A DNA stretch of 64,000 nt from Albibacillus kandeliae (GTDB lineage Bacteria > Pseudomonadota > Alphaproteobacteria > Rhodobacterales > Rhodobacteraceae), in the NCBI RefSeq assembly GCF_003116585.1, contig NZ_QEHM01000001.1:496001-560000 (forward strand). The letters are read 5' to 3'. Below the pieces are notes generated by a model, which saw only the letters and a list, made by a program, of their open reading frames with translations, searched no databases and was not told where the DNA came from. The translations under genes and the position numbers were made by a program. This document shows, in pieces, positions 53,073-61,719 of this stretch; positions within the stretch are counted from its first letter, which is position 1, and each line of letters opens with the position of its first letter.

Positions 53073-54014
53073 ATGCTGAACTGGTCGGACATCCGGGTCT
53101 TTCTGGCCGTCTGCCGAGACGGCTCCACGCTCGCGGCATCGCGGCGGCTTGGGCTGTCGCAGCCCACCGTGGCGCGCCGGATCGAGGCGCTGGAGCACGA
53201 TCTGGGGCTGCTGCTGTTCGAGAGGGACACGCGCGGCTTTCACCCGACCGCCGCCGCGCGCCAGCTGATGGATCATGCCTGCCGAATGGAGGAGGCGGCG
53301 CAGGCGCTGGACCAGGCGGCGCATTGTGCGCGGAGCCTGCGCGACGGGGCGATCCGGATCACCGCGCCCCGGAGGAACTTTTCGCCGACCTTCTCGTCGA
53401 TCCTTGCCGAGTTTTGCCGCCTGCATCCCAGCGTGCGGTTCGAACTGATATCGAGCTACGAGGTGCTGGACCTCGTAGCCGGTGAGGCGGATGTCGCGAT
53501 CCGCATCTCGCATGCGGTCCGGGACGACCGCTTGATCTGCACGAAGCTGACCGACGTGAAGTCGACGCTCTTTGCGTCACGCGCTTATGCGGACCGTTAC
53601 GGTTTGCCGCGCTCGCCAGAGGAGTTCGCGGGGCACCGGTTCGTCGTCTTCGACCCGGCACCTCCGACCATGCTGCTGAACGACTGGTTGCTCCGCCGGA
53701 TCACGCCGGAGCAGATCGTGACACGTTCAAGCGACACGGAGTCGATGACCGCGAGTATCGAGGCGGGTCTTGGGATCGGGCCGGTTCCCGTTGCCTTTGC
53801 GTTTGATTATCCGTCGCTGGTGCGCTGCTTCGATCCGCCGGAGGGAACCGATGTCTCCTCGTGGCTGCTGATCGGGCCGGATGCCTATCGCCGGGCGGAG
53901 GTGCGCGCCTTTGCTGCGTTCTTTGCACCGCGGTTCCGGGCGGCCTATCGGGCGATGGCGGTGCAGGCCTGTTGCCAGCAACGCTATCCGGGCGTCGCGG
54001 GGCCGGGGGCCTAA
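53073..54014 (+). CDS. LysR-family transcriptional regulator
   Basis: The 313-residue protein has the LysR winged helix at the N-terminus (DIRVFLAVCRDGSTLAASRRLGLSQPTVARRIEALEHDLG). A substrate-binding domain of the LysR type follows (SSYEVLDLVAGEADVAIRIS). It is the AmpR/TrpI-like short-linker type. The next gene on the same strand is trgA, 153 bp away, but LysR proteins usually control divergent genes, so the target is open. Confidence 0.88.
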   Translation: MLNWSDIRVFLAVCRDGSTLAASRRLGLSQPTVARRIEALEHDLGLLLFERDTRGFHPTAAARQLMDHACRMEEAAQALDQAAHCARSLRDGAIRITAPRRNFSPTFSSILAEFCRLHPSVRFELISSYEVLDLVAGEADVAIRISHAVRDDRLICTKLTDVKSTLFASRAYADRYGLPRSPEEFAGHRFVVFDPAPPTMLLNDWLLRRITPEQIVTRSSDTESMTASIEAGLGIGPVPVAFAFDYPSLVRCFDPPEGTDVSSWLLIGPDAYRRAEVRAFAAFFAPRFRAAYRAMAVQACCQQRYPGVAGPGA

Positions 54015-54089
54015 CGGGATCAGCTGTGCGGACAGTCAGGAAACGCGGTGAGTTTCCACAACAGGTTCCGACAAATGTGAAACTTCCAT

Positions 54090-54118
54090 TTGACGACGCG
54101 GGGCCCCGCTTGGACATT
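54090..54118 (+). promoter_or_regulatory. Candidate trgA promoter with internal palindrome
   Basis: TTGACG (54090-54095) and a poor -10, GACATT (54113-54118), are 17 bases apart. The spacer contains the perfect 12-bp palindrome GCGGGGCCCCGC (54098-54109), placed where a repressor or a MerR-type activator would sit. Confidence 0.4.
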
Positions 54119-54167
54119 GCCTGCATGACGCGGCCCTGATCCGCGACGCCCGTAGTATGGACCCGAA

Positions 54168-54608
54168 ATGCCCGACGCCGCCCGTCTTGTCGCTGCCTTC
54201 TCGCTCGCGCTGATTGCCTTCATCGTCTCGGGGCAGGTCATGCCCCTGATGGAGGAAGGCATGGACTTTGGCTATTTCACCCCGGTGAACATGGTCATCG
54301 GCCTGCTGTGTGGCTGGGTCATCATGGGCAAGCGCGCCGGGCGCGGGATCACACCGGCGATCAACACCGGCCTGACGGCGGTGATCGTCATGGTCCTGTG
54401 GGCGCTCTTCGTTCAGGGCTTCTACGAGATGCTGCGGCGCGCCGTGCGCAGCCGCTACGACAACCCCATCGATGCGCTCAGCGCGGCGTTCCGACTGTCT
54501 GCGGATTATGCACTTACCATCATGGTGCCCAATATCCTGATCACGCTGCTGGTCGGGGCCTTGCTGGCGGGGCTCGCCACCGAATATGCATGGCGCACCT
54601 GGCGCTGA
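54168..54608 (+). CDS. trgA: TrgA tellurite-resistance membrane protein
   Basis: The 146-residue protein has about four hydrophobic segments (LVAAFSLALIAFIVSGQVMPL, FTPVNMVIGLLCGWVIMGKR, INTGLTAVIVMVLWALFVQGFY, TIMVPNILITLLVGALLAGL), the TrgA pattern. In Rhodobacter sphaeroides trgA and trgB raise resistance to tellurite and lie next to cysK, the same order as here. The biochemical role is not known; membrane handling of tellurite or of the resulting stress is inferred. Confidence 0.85.
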   Translation: MPDAARLVAAFSLALIAFIVSGQVMPLMEEGMDFGYFTPVNMVIGLLCGWVIMGKRAGRGITPAINTGLTAVIVMVLWALFVQGFYEMLRRAVRSRYDNPIDALSAAFRLSADYALTIMVPNILITLLVGALLAGLATEYAWRTWR

Positions 54609-54640
54609 CTCTTCCTCCCCGCTGACAAGGAGACGCCGTA

Positions 54641-55756
54641 GTGGCCGATCTATTCTTTTACGGAACCCTTTGTCATGTCCCGTTGCTGGAGCGGGTTCTG
54701 GGCCGCACCGACCTGAACCTCGCCCCGGCGGTGCTGGAGGGGCACTCTGCCTATTGGGCACGGGACGAAGCCTTTCCGGTGATCCGGGCCGAGGCCGGGG
54801 GGCGGGCCGAGGGGCTGCTGGCGCGCGGGCTGGGCGATGGCGACGTGGAGCGCCTTCGGTTCTACGAGGGGGCCTTTGACTATGGGCTGCGCCCGGTGCC
54901 GGTGCGCGCCGGTGCGGCGGAGGTGGAGGCGCAGGTCTTCTTTCCCGCCGAGAACCGGTGGCCGGTGGGTGCGCCGTGGTCGCTGGCGGACTGGGCCGGG
55001 AGATGGGCCGACCAGCAGATGCGCGCCGCCATCGAGATCATGGCGTGGTTCGGGCGCATGGACGCGGCCAAGATGGAGAAGCGGTTCGTGCCCATCGCCA
55101 TTCGCGCGCATTCATGGATTGCCGCGCAGGGCCGTCCCGCCGATGCAGAGCGGGACCTTGCGCAGGACGTGGTCGTGCATACGCACCGCAGACCCTACGT
55201 GAACTTCTTCTCGATCGAGGAAGTGGACCTTCAGTATCGCCGCCACGACGGCCAGATGAGCCCGGTCCTGAACCGGGGCGCCTTCATGGTGGGCGAGGCG
55301 GCGGTGGTTCTGCCCTATGACCCGGTGCGCGACCGCGTGCTGCTGGTCGAACAGTTCCGGGCGCCGGTGTACCTTGCGGGCGACCGTGCGCCCTGGGTCT
55401 GGGAACCGGTGGCGGGTCTGGTCGATCCGGGGGAAACGGCGGAAGAGGCCGCCATGCGCGAGGCGGAGGAAGAGGCGGGCCTGACGCCCCACCGGCTCGA
55501 GAAGGTGGGAGAGGCCTATTCCTCGACCGGGGCCTCGAACGAGTACCTCACGCTCTATGTCGGCATCTGCGATCTGCCGGACCTGCCCGAGGGGGGCGGC
55601 GGCGTTGCGGGCGAGGGCGAGGATCTGCGCAGCCGCCTGCTGAGCTTTGACGAGCTGATGCAGGGCGTGGACGACTGCACGTGGCGCGACATGCCGCTGG
55701 TGACGACCGCGCTGTGGCTGGCGCGGCACCGCGACAGGCTGAGAAATAAAGGATAA
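54641..55756 (+). CDS. trgB: TrgB: gamma-glutamylcyclotransferase-like plus Nudix protein
   Basis: The 371-residue protein is a fusion. Residues 1-120 form an AIG2/GGCT-like barrel (ADLFFYGTLCHVPLLERVLGR with the YGTL loop, RLRFYEGAFDYG). About 215-355 is a Nudix hydrolase of the ADP-ribose pyrophosphatase type with a perfect Nudix box at 259-281 (G-x5-E-x7-REAEEEAGL). It is trgB by order and domain content. GGCT acts on glutathione-type gamma-glutamyl compounds, which fits tellurite being reduced by thiols. GTG start, 32 bp after trgA. Confidence 0.85.
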   Translation: MADLFFYGTLCHVPLLERVLGRTDLNLAPAVLEGHSAYWARDEAFPVIRAEAGGRAEGLLARGLGDGDVERLRFYEGAFDYGLRPVPVRAGAAEVEAQVFFPAENRWPVGAPWSLADWAGRWADQQMRAAIEIMAWFGRMDAAKMEKRFVPIAIRAHSWIAAQGRPADAERDLAQDVVVHTHRRPYVNFFSIEEVDLQYRRHDGQMSPVLNRGAFMVGEAAVVLPYDPVRDRVLLVEQFRAPVYLAGDRAPWVWEPVAGLVDPGETAEEAAMREAEEEAGLTPHRLEKVGEAYSSTGASNEYLTLYVGICDLPDLPEGGGGVAGEGEDLRSRLLSFDELMQGVDDCTWRDMPLVTTALWLARHRDRLRNKG

Positions 55757-55936
55757 CGTTTGCGGGAGCGGGCCGGGGGCCGGATTTCGTCCGGTTGTCG
55801 GGCCTTGGTGCCTGCCATATGTCGCCGGTCACGGCCCGGCGGCGGACAGGCGTTCGGCGTGGCTTTGCCGCCGGTCTCTTGAGGTCCCGCGAAACCGGGG
55901 CTACAGGTGTAAGTGACTGATCAGGAGGAGCGTTTC

Positions 55937-56971
55937 ATGCGCATTGCAAACGATCTGGCCGAGGCCGTCGGAAACACGCCGTTGATCCGGCTCCGCCGCG
56001 TCAGCGAGGACACCGGGTGTGACATCTACGGCAAGGCCGAGTTCCTCAACCCGGGGCAATCCGTGAAGGATCGCGCCGCGCTGTGGATCATCCGCGACGC
56101 CATGGCCAAGGGCCAGCTCAAGCCGGGTGGAACCATCGTCGAAGGCACCGCCGGGAACACCGGGATCGGCCTCGCGCTGGTGGGAGCCTCGATGGGGTTC
56201 AAGACGGTCATCGTCATTCCCGAGACCCAGAGCCAGGAAAAGAAGGACATGATCCGGCTGGCCGGGGCCGAACTGGTCCAGGTGCCGGCGGCGCCCTACA
56301 AGAACCCGAACAACTACGTCCGTTACTCCGAGCGGCTGGCCGAGCAACTGGCGCAGTCCGAGCCCAACGGCGTGATCTGGGCCAACCAGTTCGACAACGT
56401 GGCGAACCGTCAGGCGCATATCGACAGCACCGGGCCCGAGATCTGGGAACAGACCGAGGGCAAGGTCGACGGTTTCATCTGCTCGGTCGGTTCCGGTGGA
56501 ACGCTGGCCGGGGTCGGCATGGCGCTGCAGCCCAAGGGCGTGACGGTGGGGTTGGCCGATCCGATGGGGTCGGGGGTCTATTCGCTCTACAAGGACGGCG
56601 AGGCCAAGCCCGAGGGCAGCTCGATCACCGAGGGCATCGGACAGGGCCGCATCACCGCCAACCTCGAAGGGTTCCGGCCCGACATGATGTACCAGATCCC
56701 GGACGAGGAAGCGCTGCCCTACGTCTTCGACCTGCTGACCGATGAAGGTCTCTGCGTCGGCGGCTCCTCGGGCATCAACATCGCAGGCGCCGTGCGCATG
56801 GCGCGCGAGATGGGCCCGGGCAAGACCATCGTGACCGTGCTGTGCGACTATGGCACCCGCTACCAGTCCAAGCTGTTCAACCCGGAGTTCCTGGCGGACA
56901 AGGGGCTGCCGGTTCCCACCTGGCTCGACCGCGCCCCCGCGTCCATTCCCGGCGTGTTCGTGGACGGCTAA
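55937..56971 (+). CDS. cysK: Cysteine synthase A
   Basis: CysK makes cysteine from O-acetylserine and sulfide with PLP. The 344-residue protein has EAVGNTPLIRLRRV, the PLP lysine K44 in NPGQSVKDRAA, GTAGNTGIGLALV and SVGSGGTLAGVGMAL. ATG 55937 follows a strong AGGAGGAG site; GTG 55913 is rejected. It is 180 bp from trgB, so it may have its own promoter, but it belongs to the conserved trgA-trgB-cysK group, where thiol supply would counter tellurite. Confidence 0.93.
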   Translation: MRIANDLAEAVGNTPLIRLRRVSEDTGCDIYGKAEFLNPGQSVKDRAALWIIRDAMAKGQLKPGGTIVEGTAGNTGIGLALVGASMGFKTVIVIPETQSQEKKDMIRLAGAELVQVPAAPYKNPNNYVRYSERLAEQLAQSEPNGVIWANQFDNVANRQAHIDSTGPEIWEQTEGKVDGFICSVGSGGTLAGVGMALQPKGVTVGLADPMGSGVYSLYKDGEAKPEGSSITEGIGQGRITANLEGFRPDMMYQIPDEEALPYVFDLLTDEGLCVGGSSGINIAGAVRMAREMGPGKTIVTVLCDYGTRYQSKLFNPEFLADKGLPVPTWLDRAPASIPGVFVDG

Positions 56972-56972
56972 C

Positions 56973-59393
56973 ATGAGCGCTGCGCGCCCGATTGCGCGTT
57001 TCGGGGGGCTTCTCGTCGCGCTGATCCTGTGCCTGTTGGCCTCGGTCAGCCTAGCCGAGACCGCCCCCGACATGGCCGCCTGGCAACAGCTGGCGGACAA
57101 GGCCGAGCAGGCGACCGAGGCGGGCGACGCCTCGGACGACGTGCTCGATTCGATGCGCAGCGACCTTGCGAACTGGCGCGATACCTTCCTTGCGTCGTCC
57201 AGCCAGAACTCTGACCGGATCGCCACCCTGCAGGCGCAGATCAGCGCGCTGGGGCCGGCCCCGAACACCGAGAACGGCGAAGCGCCGGAATCGCAGGACG
57301 TGGCGGAGCGGCGGGCGCAGCTGAACAAGCAGCTGGCCGACCTGCGGGCCCCGGTGATCGCGGCGGAAGAGGCCTATCGCCGTGCCGACGGGCTGATCCG
57401 CGAGATCGACAACCTGATCCGCGAGCGGCGCACCGACCAGCTTCTGGAACTGCAGCCCTCACCGCTGAATCCCGCCCGCTGGACGCCCGCGGCCGAGGTG
57501 GTGGCCCGAACCTTCTCGGAGATCGTCGAGGACACCGTCGCACAGTGGCAGTCCGACGAGCGCCGCACCGAGATGCGCAACAACCTTCCGGTGGTGGTGG
57601 TGCTGGCGCTGCTGGGGCTGGTGCTGATCCTGCGCGGCCGCGCCTGGGCCACACATATCGTGACATGGCTGAGCAAGCGGGCCCGTCGCGGTACCGGCGT
57701 CTGGCGTTTCCTCGTATCGCTGGGCCAGATCGTCCTGCCGCTGGCGGGGCTGATCCTGCTGATCTCGGCCTTTCAGATCACCGGCATGGTGGGGGACCGG
57801 CTGGAACCCTTCGTGATGCGGATGGCCAGCTGGGGGACGACGATCCTGCTGATCTGGTGGCTCGGCGACCAGGTATTCTCGCGCGATGATGACGTCGCGA
57901 CCGTGTCGCTGGAGTCGTTCCGGCGGGCCGAGGCCCGGTTCTATTCGCTGATCCTGGCTGTCTGCCTCGTGGTGCACGACTTTGTCAGCCTGCTGAGCGA
58001 GTCCGGGTCGCTGACCGAGGCGACGCGCTACCTGCTGGATTTCCCAGTCGTCTTCGTATCGGGGATGACCCTGTTCCGTCTGGGCCAGATCCTCGCCAAG
58101 GTGCAGGTCTCGGCCGAGGACGACGAGCAGACCTTTACCGGGCGGGTGATCTGGCTGATCGGCCGCGCGGTGATGGTGATCGGGATCGTGGCGCCGCTGC
58201 TGGTCGGGATCGGCTATGGCGCTGCGGGCACGGCGCTGGTCTATCCGGCGGTGAACACGCTGCTGCTGCTCGGCCTCGTCAGCGTGCTGCAGCGGCTGGT
58301 CTTCGACGTCAACGCATTGGTCACCGGCCCGCGCGAGGGCGAGCAGGGCGGGCTGGTGCCGGTTCTCGTCGGCTTCCTGCTGAGCATCTGCGCGCTGCCG
58401 TTCCTTGCCCTGATCTGGGGGGCACGCGTCACCGACCTGACCGAGGTCTGGGCCCGTTTCCGCGAGGGGCTGGTGATCGGCGACACCCAGATCTCGCCGA
58501 CCGACTTCGTGACCTTCGCGGTGATCTTCGCCATCGGCTACATGATGACCCGCCTGCTGCAGGCCGCGCTGCGGACATCGGTCCTGCCCAAGACCCGGAT
58601 CGATCCGGGCGGCCAGACCGCGATACTGTCGGGCATCGGCTATGTCGGGATTGCGGTGGCGGGGCTTGCCGCCATCACTACGGCGGGAATCGACCTGACC
58701 GCGCTTGGCTACGTGGCCGGGGCGCTCTCGGTCGGGATCGGTTTCGGCCTGCAGAACATCGTGTCGAACTTCGTCTCGGGGATCATCCTGCTGATCGAGC
58801 GGCCGATCGCCAAGGGCGACTGGATCGAGGTCGGCGGCCAGATGGGCTACGTGCGTGACATCTCGGTCCGCTCCACCCGGATCGAGACCTTCGACCGGAC
58901 CGATGTCATCGTGCCGAACTCCGACTTCATCTCGGGCACGGTGACGAACTACACCCGGGGCAATACCATCGGCCGCGTGATCGTGCCGGTGGGCGTAGCC
59001 TATGGCACCGATACCCGAAAGGTCGAGAAGATCCTGCAGGAGATCGCGGGGGCGCATCCCATGGTGCTGGCGAATCCGGCGCCCAACGTGGTGTTCCGCG
59101 CCTTCGGGGCGGACAGCCTGAACTTCGAGATTCGCGCCATCCTGCGGGACGTGAACTGGGTGCTGGCGGTGCAGTCCGAGATGAACCACGAGATCGCCCG
59201 CCGTTTCGGCGAGGAAGGCATCGAGATTCCCTTTGCACAGCGCGACATCTGGCTGCGCAACCCGGAGGCCCTGCGCGCCCCGCCGGTGGCGCCGCCGCCG
59301 GCTGCCGTGGCCGAAGACGAGGGCCCGCGTACCAAGGGCGCGCCCGACGCGCCGCCCGAGAAGGACGCCGAGGGCGAGGCCGACGACGACTGA
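56973..59393 (+). CDS. Large MscS-family mechanosensitive channel with DUF3772
   Basis: The 806-residue protein starts with a signal peptide (LLVALILCLLASVSLAETA) and a long periplasmic coiled-coil region matching DUF3772 (about 30-190). Many membrane segments (200-570) follow, then the MscS core: VAGALSVGIGFGLQNIVSNFVSGIILLIERPIAKGDWIEV (pore helix and beta domain). A Pro/Ala/Glu-rich acidic tail ends it. It would relieve osmotic pressure across the inner membrane. It starts 1 base after cysK, so co-transcription is likely. Confidence 0.9.
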   Translation: MSAARPIARFGGLLVALILCLLASVSLAETAPDMAAWQQLADKAEQATEAGDASDDVLDSMRSDLANWRDTFLASSSQNSDRIATLQAQISALGPAPNTENGEAPESQDVAERRAQLNKQLADLRAPVIAAEEAYRRADGLIREIDNLIRERRTDQLLELQPSPLNPARWTPAAEVVARTFSEIVEDTVAQWQSDERRTEMRNNLPVVVVLALLGLVLILRGRAWATHIVTWLSKRARRGTGVWRFLVSLGQIVLPLAGLILLISAFQITGMVGDRLEPFVMRMASWGTTILLIWWLGDQVFSRDDDVATVSLESFRRAEARFYSLILAVCLVVHDFVSLLSESGSLTEATRYLLDFPVVFVSGMTLFRLGQILAKVQVSAEDDEQTFTGRVIWLIGRAVMVIGIVAPLLVGIGYGAAGTALVYPAVNTLLLLGLVSVLQRLVFDVNALVTGPREGEQGGLVPVLVGFLLSICALPFLALIWGARVTDLTEVWARFREGLVIGDTQISPTDFVTFAVIFAIGYMMTRLLQAALRTSVLPKTRIDPGGQTAILSGIGYVGIAVAGLAAITTAGIDLTALGYVAGALSVGIGFGLQNIVSNFVSGIILLIERPIAKGDWIEVGGQMGYVRDISVRSTRIETFDRTDVIVPNSDFISGTVTNYTRGNTIGRVIVPVGVAYGTDTRKVEKILQEIAGAHPMVLANPAPNVVFRAFGADSLNFEIRAILRDVNWVLAVQSEMNHEIARRFGEEGIEIPFAQRDIWLRNPEALRAPPVAPPPAAVAEDEGPRTKGAPDAPPEKDAEGEADDD

Positions 59394-59605
59394 CGGGGCG
59401 GGGCGACGCCCCGCTGCGTTGCCCTTGCCGCCAGCGACTGCCAGAGCCGACACGAGAGGCGCCCGGCAGGGGCGTCTGCGGGCATTGTGGCGCCGACCAT
59501 CATGGGCTGCGCTTGGGGAGGCGGAAAATTTTGCGTCTTTCCCGTCAGATTCCGGCATTTCCGATCTTGCATTGCCCGTCCCGATCCGGCACATAACCGC
59601 CTCAC

Positions 59606-59695
59606 GGAGAGGTGGCCGAGTGGTCGAAGGCGCACGCCTGGAAAGTGTGTAGGCGGGAGACCGTCTCCAGGGTTCGAATCCCTGTCTCTCCGCCA
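59606..59695 (+). tRNA. tRNA-Ser (GGA)
   Basis: The acceptor GGAGAGG pairs with TCTCTCC. The anticodon stem CACGC/GTGTG holds CTGGAAA with anticodon GGA. A long variable arm (GGGAGACCGTCTCC region) marks it as a class II serine tRNA, and CCA is encoded. Length 90 bases. Confidence 0.96.
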
Positions 59696-59718
59696 TCATC
59701 ACATCACACGTGAGTGGC

Positions 59719-59744
59719 AAGGTCCCGGTCGGGGCCTTTTTTCT
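59719..59744 (+). terminator. Terminator of tRNA-Ser
   Basis: AAGGTCCC pairs with GGGGCCTT (one G-T pair) around GGTC, followed by TTTTCTT. Confidence 0.8.
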
Positions 59745-59995
59745 TGCCGGACGAGAGGGGTTTGAAGACAGAACTCACCGTTCCGTCAGACGATCTTCGC
59801 GTGGAAACGCTCTCCCGCCGCGCATAGTCTCTTTCCACCAGCAATTCACACTCGGTAAGACGACTGTTCTGTGGGATCAGACTTGATCCGATCCAAACCG
59901 AGATGGAGTCGAAGGGGCGGCTGGGTACGTACGGCTCTAGAGAGCTGGGCGAAGTTGTTGATGACAAACGCACTTTGCGCTCATAGCCTGGCGCA

Positions 59996-60832
59996 ATGTC
60001 AAACGGGCCTTGGACAGATCAAGAGAATGACCTGATCGTCGCGGATTACTTCGCGATGCTGTCCGACGACATCTGTGGCCGCCCTTACAACAAGGCAGCG
60101 CACCGGCGTGGGTTGTTGCCGCTGCTCAATGACAGGTCTGAGGGTTCAGTCGAGTTCAAGCATCAGAATATCAGCGCGGTCCTTAAGGGGCTCGGCGAGG
60201 ACTGGATCTCGGGCTACAAGCCTGCCTTCAATTTCCAGATGACGCTTGTGGATGCCGTGGCGCGCTGGCTGGCGATGAATCCAGTTTGGCTTGGTCGTCA
60301 TGCCGCTGCGCCTCCGCCGACCGGCCTGGCCGAGGCCGCGCCGATTTGGATTGGGCCACCGCCGACGCTGTCCAATCAGCCACCGCCGCAGGAACTTGAG
60401 CAGATGCTGCACATCGCCCGCAAGTTCGACGTGGCGGCTCGGGACGAGCGAAACCGTGCCCTCGGCCGTGCCGGTGAGGAGCGCGTGCTTGCCCACGAAC
60501 GTGCGGTCTTGACCTCTTTGGGGCGCGATGACCTGGCCAATGAAGTGCGTTGGGTGTCGGAAGAAGACGGTGACGGCGCTGGTTATGATATCTCGAGTTT
60601 CACTCCGGAGGGCGCGTCACGGTTAATCGAAGTCAAGACCACGAACGGATGGGAGCGCACTCCGTTTCACATCAGTCGGAACGAGCTTGCGGTCGCAGAG
60701 GAACGACGCTCGGAGTGGTCCCTAGTCCGCCTCTGGAACTTCTCGCGTGAACCCAAGGCGTTCGAATTGCGTCCGCCTCTGGATGCGCACGTCACACTGA
60801 CGGCCACGTCCTTCCAGGCAATTTTTCAGTAA
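59996..60832 (+). CDS. DUF3883 nuclease-like protein with N-terminal DNA-system domain
   Basis: The 278-residue protein has two parts. Residues 1-95 (WTDQENDLIVADYFAML, EFKHQNISAVLKGLG, GYKPAFNFQMTLV) match an N-terminal domain known from HNH and McrB-linked restriction-type proteins. Residues 155-260 match DUF3883: GRAGEERVLAHER, then D198 in GAGYDISSF and E212-x-K214 in LIEVKTTNG, the acidic core of the PD-(D/E)xK nuclease fold. It is a single gene 300 bp after tRNA-Ser, a frequent integration site. A defence role is inferred, not shown. Confidence 0.78.
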   Translation: MSNGPWTDQENDLIVADYFAMLSDDICGRPYNKAAHRRGLLPLLNDRSEGSVEFKHQNISAVLKGLGEDWISGYKPAFNFQMTLVDAVARWLAMNPVWLGRHAAAPPPTGLAEAAPIWIGPPPTLSNQPPPQELEQMLHIARKFDVAARDERNRALGRAGEERVLAHERAVLTSLGRDDLANEVRWVSEEDGDGAGYDISSFTPEGASRLIEVKTTNGWERTPFHISRNELAVAEERRSEWSLVRLWNFSREPKAFELRPPLDAHVTLTATSFQAIFQ

Positions 60833-60910
60833 GCACTTCGCGGCGCTCTTAGTACTCTCATTCAGCGAAGACATTTCCCAACCCGGCTACCTATGCGCGC
60901 GTTCAACGGA

Positions 60911-61516
60911 TCAGGTCCGCGCGGGTTCCTTGGCGGTGGCGCGGTCGATCATTGGCTGGAACAGGTGGTGGAAGGCGGCGGTGGAGGGTTCGCCCTGGAT
61001 CTCGCCCCGGCGGAGGTTCTGGCGCAGGGCCACTCCGTCGAATGCCAGCATCAGGGCCTGGGCCAGCGCTTCGCGTTCGTCCGCGGTGCTGGCGGGGACG
61101 GCGTCGGCGATCATTACCCGCAGTCGCTCCATCGTCCAGTTCAGCAGGGTGGAGCTGTAGTTGTCGGTGGGCTTGGCGGTGGCGAGCGCCTGAACCAGCG
61201 TCAGGGTCTGGCCGCTGTGATCGGCGGCGATGCCGTTCAGCAGGCCGGTGACCATCGCTTCCAGCTTGGCTTCGGCGCCACGTGTGGCGCCGACGTTGCT
61301 CTCGAGTTCGATCATCTTGGCGCGCATCCACGGGTCGAAGACCGCGAAGGCGATTTCGATCTTGGACGCGAAGTAGACGTAGACGTTGGACTGCGAAGTA
61401 TTGGCCGAGCGCGCAATCGCGCTGATCGTCGTCGCGATATAGCCCTTTTCGGTGAACAACGTGTGGGCGGCGTCCAGGATCGCCTGTCTGACCTGCTCGC
61501 TTTTCTGACGCGCCAT
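60911..61516 (-). CDS. TetR-family transcriptional regulator
   Basis: The 201-residue protein has the TetR DNA-binding domain at about 10-57 (RQAILDAAHTLFTEKGYIATTISAIARSANTSQSNVYVYFASK) and a helical ligand domain. It is divergent from the molybdenum hydroxylase operon, 203 bp apart. A pair of inverted 14-bp sites in that gap is the likely operator, so it probably controls both itself and the operon in response to the operon's substrate. Confidence 0.88.
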   Translation of the reverse strand: MARQKSEQVRQAILDAAHTLFTEKGYIATTISAIARSANTSQSNVYVYFASKIEIAFAVFDPWMRAKMIELESNVGATRGAEAKLEAMVTGLLNGIAADHSGQTLTLVQALATAKPTDNYSSTLLNWTMERLRVMIADAVPASTADEREALAQALMLAFDGVALRQNLRRGEIQGEPSTAAFHHLFQPMIDRATAKEPART

Positions 61517-61541
61517 TGGGTGGTTCTCCTTCTGCTCGGTA

Positions 61542-61555
61542 AACGAATGACATTC
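61542..61555. promoter_or_regulatory. TetR operator half 1
   Basis: AACGAATGACATTC contains most of the 13-bp palindrome CGAATGACATTCG (61544-61556). Its inverted near-copy lies at 61593-61606, and the perfect -35 box TTGACA (61560-61565) lies between them. Confidence 0.65.
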
Positions 61556-61592
61556 GCTATTGACAGAATCAAGCGTTTTGCGACTGATTAAA

Positions 61593-61606
61593 GAACGTCA
61601 TTCGTT
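61593..61606. promoter_or_regulatory. TetR operator half 2
   Basis: GAACGTCATTCGTT is the reverse complement of AACGAATGACGTTC, one base different from the site at 61542-61555. The two face each other across about 37 bases that include TTGACA. Confidence 0.65.
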
Positions 61607-61719
61607 AATGCGCCGATAGAGCGCGGAACCAACCGGGAGCCCTTAATGCACAGAGTCTGCAGCCACCCGAGATCTGTCTTCACGGCATCGCCCCGCGCGA
61701 TGGCCGGGAAAGCGGCGCA

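Noticed and set aside
59704-59973. An 89-residue minus-strand frame between tRNA-Ser and the DUF3883 gene
   Set aside because: It has no recognisable domain, no convincing ribosome-binding site, and its end runs through the tRNA terminator. I could not support it as an integrase remnant.
60833-60910. Search for a repeat of the tRNA-Ser 3' end as an island attachment site
   Set aside because: No copy of the T-arm/acceptor end was found between the DUF3883 gene and the TetR gene.
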